The notes under the pieces are model-generated. The model ran no database searches. It was not told the origin of the DNA and saw only the letters and a program-made list of their open reading frames with translations. Positions 34,194 to 35,175 of a stretch of 35,175 nucleotides of DNA are shown in pieces. A program made the position numbers and the translations under genes. Positions within the stretch are counted from its first letter, which is position 1. Each line of letters begins with the position of its first letter. The DNA is from Chromatiaceae bacterium (GTDB lineage: Bacteria; Pseudomonadota; Gammaproteobacteria; Chromatiales; Chromatiaceae): the NCBI GenBank assembly GCA_025458165.1, contig JALOTB010000030.1, positions 1-35,175 on the forward strand, in the 5' to 3' direction.

Positions 34194-34400
34194 TCAGTCG
34201 ATCCAGGATCCGGCGTAGTACTCCATGCCGGAATCGTCAATCACATAGTAACGGGCGCCGCCCTGACGGTTAGCCTCATCGCAGGCGGCAACCGCCTCCT
34301 CGAAGTCACTGTAGCGTGCGACCTCCTCTTGATCGTAGGCGCGCAGGTCGCTGTCTTTGTTCCAGTGATTGGTCGGCTCGGATCGCATCAGTCGATACAT
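34194..34400 (-). CDS. Hypothetical protein, 68 aa
   Basis: A small acidic soluble protein that starts MYRLMRSEPTNHWNKDSDLR and ends with RYYVIDDSGMEYYAGSWID. The regular composition and the strand-like, aromatic C-terminus look coding, and the opposite frame is poor. It has no cysteine pair or membrane helix. ATG 34400 is the longest start; ATG 34388 is an alternative. It stands alone between degenerate stretches, so nothing in the context gives a role. Confidence 0.55.
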   Translation of the reverse strand: MYRLMRSEPTNHWNKDSDLRAYDQEEVARYSDFEEAVAACDEANRQGGARYYVIDDSGMEYYAGSWID

Positions 34401-34851
34401 GGGTAGGCCGCCAGATCTGAGGTGTTTGGTGGAGAGAGACCCCTCGGCGCACCGGGCTCAGGTAGGCTCAGTTGTCCGGCTTGGCCGAGAGGCGCAGCGA
34501 CGCTAAGGCGCAGAGCCTACGGGAGAGGAGCCGACTGGCGCCCCCGGTCGTCGGACTCGGTGCTGATCTTGGGGGATGGCCAACGATCGGCCTCCCATGG
34601 GTCGGCGCCGGTCGGATCGCGACAGTATATCCGACCATCCAGGCCCCCCGCGGTGGTCGCGCGCCCTAGGCCGGGGTCGAGGGGGCGAGCAGCCCTTTTG
34701 CGGCGCAACGGCGGCGGGGCCCCACCTGGAGGAGGCTGTCGCGCCCTGATAGTCTGACCGCCTACGCAGGCGGCCGGCCTGTTTCGCGTCCGAGTCGCGA
34801 GGCGGCTGAAGCATGCCCATTTTCGGCTTCGGACAAGAACGGAGGATCGTG
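34401..34851. other. Intergenic stretch before the transglutaminase gene
   Basis: About 451 bases without a gene I can support. It is GC-rich with many short frames of Arg/Pro/Gly-rich composition. A short segment near 34740-34760 (TGATAGTCTGACC) may hold the downstream promoter, but the match is weak. Confidence 0.35.
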
Positions 34852-35175
34852 ATGCAGATCCGGGTGGGATACGAGCTGATCTACGAGTGTCCGCAGCCGA
34901 CGCCCATGATCCTGACCCTGAACATCCATTTCAGCCGGGTGTCCGACGTCGTCATCGCCGACCACATCATCACCAGCCCGCCGACCCCCATCAGCGCCTA
35001 TCGCGACGGTTTCGGCAACTGGTGCAGTCGCATCGTTGCGCCACCGGGACAGCTTCGGCTCTCCACCAACGCGCTAGTCAACGACAGCGGGCGGCCGGAT
35101 GCGGTCGACCCGAACGCCCCCCAGCACGCGGTCGAGGACTTGCCGGCGGAGACGCTGGTGTTCCTGCTCGGGAGC
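34852..35175 (+). CDS. Transglutaminase-family protein, N-terminal part (runs off the window)
   Basis: The frame starts at ATG 34852 with GGAGG six bases upstream and is open to the window end (108 codons). It begins MQIRVGYELIYECPQPTPMI and contains SPPTPISAYRDGFGNWCSRI and EDLPAETLVFLLGS. This is the usual beta-rich N-terminal domain of bacterial transglutaminase-like proteins; the Cys-His-Asp core would lie beyond the window. The cysteine in FGNWCSRI is part of this N-terminal domain and not the catalytic residue. Such proteins are cysteine proteases or cross-linking enzymes of unclear role. Confidence 0.85.
   Translation, partial: MQIRVGYELIYECPQPTPMILTLNIHFSRVSDVVIADHIITSPPTPISAYRDGFGNWCSRIVAPPGQLRLSTNALVNDSGRPDAVDPNAPQHAVEDLPAETLVFLLGS

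Noticed and set aside
1..35175. CRISPR arrays, rRNA or tRNA genes
   Set aside because: I saw no regularly spaced repeats, no rRNA-like stretches and no tRNA-like cloverleaf by eye; a covariance search would be needed to exclude a tRNA fully.

Overview
The window looks like accessory chromosome from a high-GC gammaproteobacterium. The style of the genes and insertion sequences suggests a purple sulfur bacterium or a relative (Chromatiaceae-like), but that is an impression and no single marker proves it. I saw no rRNA, tRNA or CRISPR array. Ordinary chromosomal genes sit at both edges: lemA-M48 peptidase, a fasciclin-domain protein, a DUF1295 protein and a sugar-type MFS carrier on the left, and the start of a transglutaminase-family gene on the right. 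Between them lies roughly 27 kb of accessory DNA rich in toxin-antitoxin, defence-like and insertion-sequence genes, with several stretches of decayed sequence.

Layout. 1-450: tail of an IS4-type transposase and a small unknown gene. 628-3285 (minus): lemA and an M48 membrane peptidase in one operon. 3286-4741: a gene-poor stretch with a strong hairpin, a possible 56-residue membrane protein and a secreted FAS1 protein. 4969-7334: a DUF1295 membrane protein diverging from a GPH-type MFS carrier. 7823-8567: a vapBC-type toxin-antitoxin pair with a recognisable promoter and operator. 8622-11759: a small unknown gene, a double zinc-ribbon protein and a DUF3800 protein with a long helical C-terminus; the last two overlap by ATGA. 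12429-16363: an M91 (effector-type) zinc peptidase and a large surface protein with a metzincin centre. 16364-17909: decayed sequence, including an IS91-type transposase tail. 17910-18983: a SLOG-like domain joined to four membrane helices.

19068-23369 is a stack of insertion sequences. A complete IS1595 element (19081-20173, 8-bp target duplication) is nested in the last codons of an IS4 transposase that already carries three frameshifts. Next come a DUF4338 tail fused in frame to half of another IS1595 transposase, and an IS630 transposase with a 4-base duplication and a lost catalytic aspartate. 23764-26504 (minus) holds two membrane proteins that share a short N-terminal motif (about 22 residues, ending in a Ser-Trp-Asp/Glu core). 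27296-28327 is an intact IS110 transposase with a structured leader. 28527-33030 (minus) is a tight three-gene operon: patatin phospholipase, HExxH metallopeptidase and MBL-fold hydrolase. 33031-34851 is mostly degenerate sequence with one decayed and one intact small gene.

How the genes may work together. The best candidate for an undescribed system is the patatin-metallopeptidase-MBL operon: a membrane-lipid-cleaving effector with two hydrolases that could activate or regulate it. Second is the pair of membrane proteins sharing the Ser-Trp motif, which resembles two parts of one membrane complex joined by like-to-like domains. Third is the zinc-ribbon/DUF3800-helical pair beside vapBC. Fourth is the SLOG-membrane protein, which looks like a nucleotide-sensing pore effector. 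All four are inferences from domains and gene order; none is shown by experiment here.
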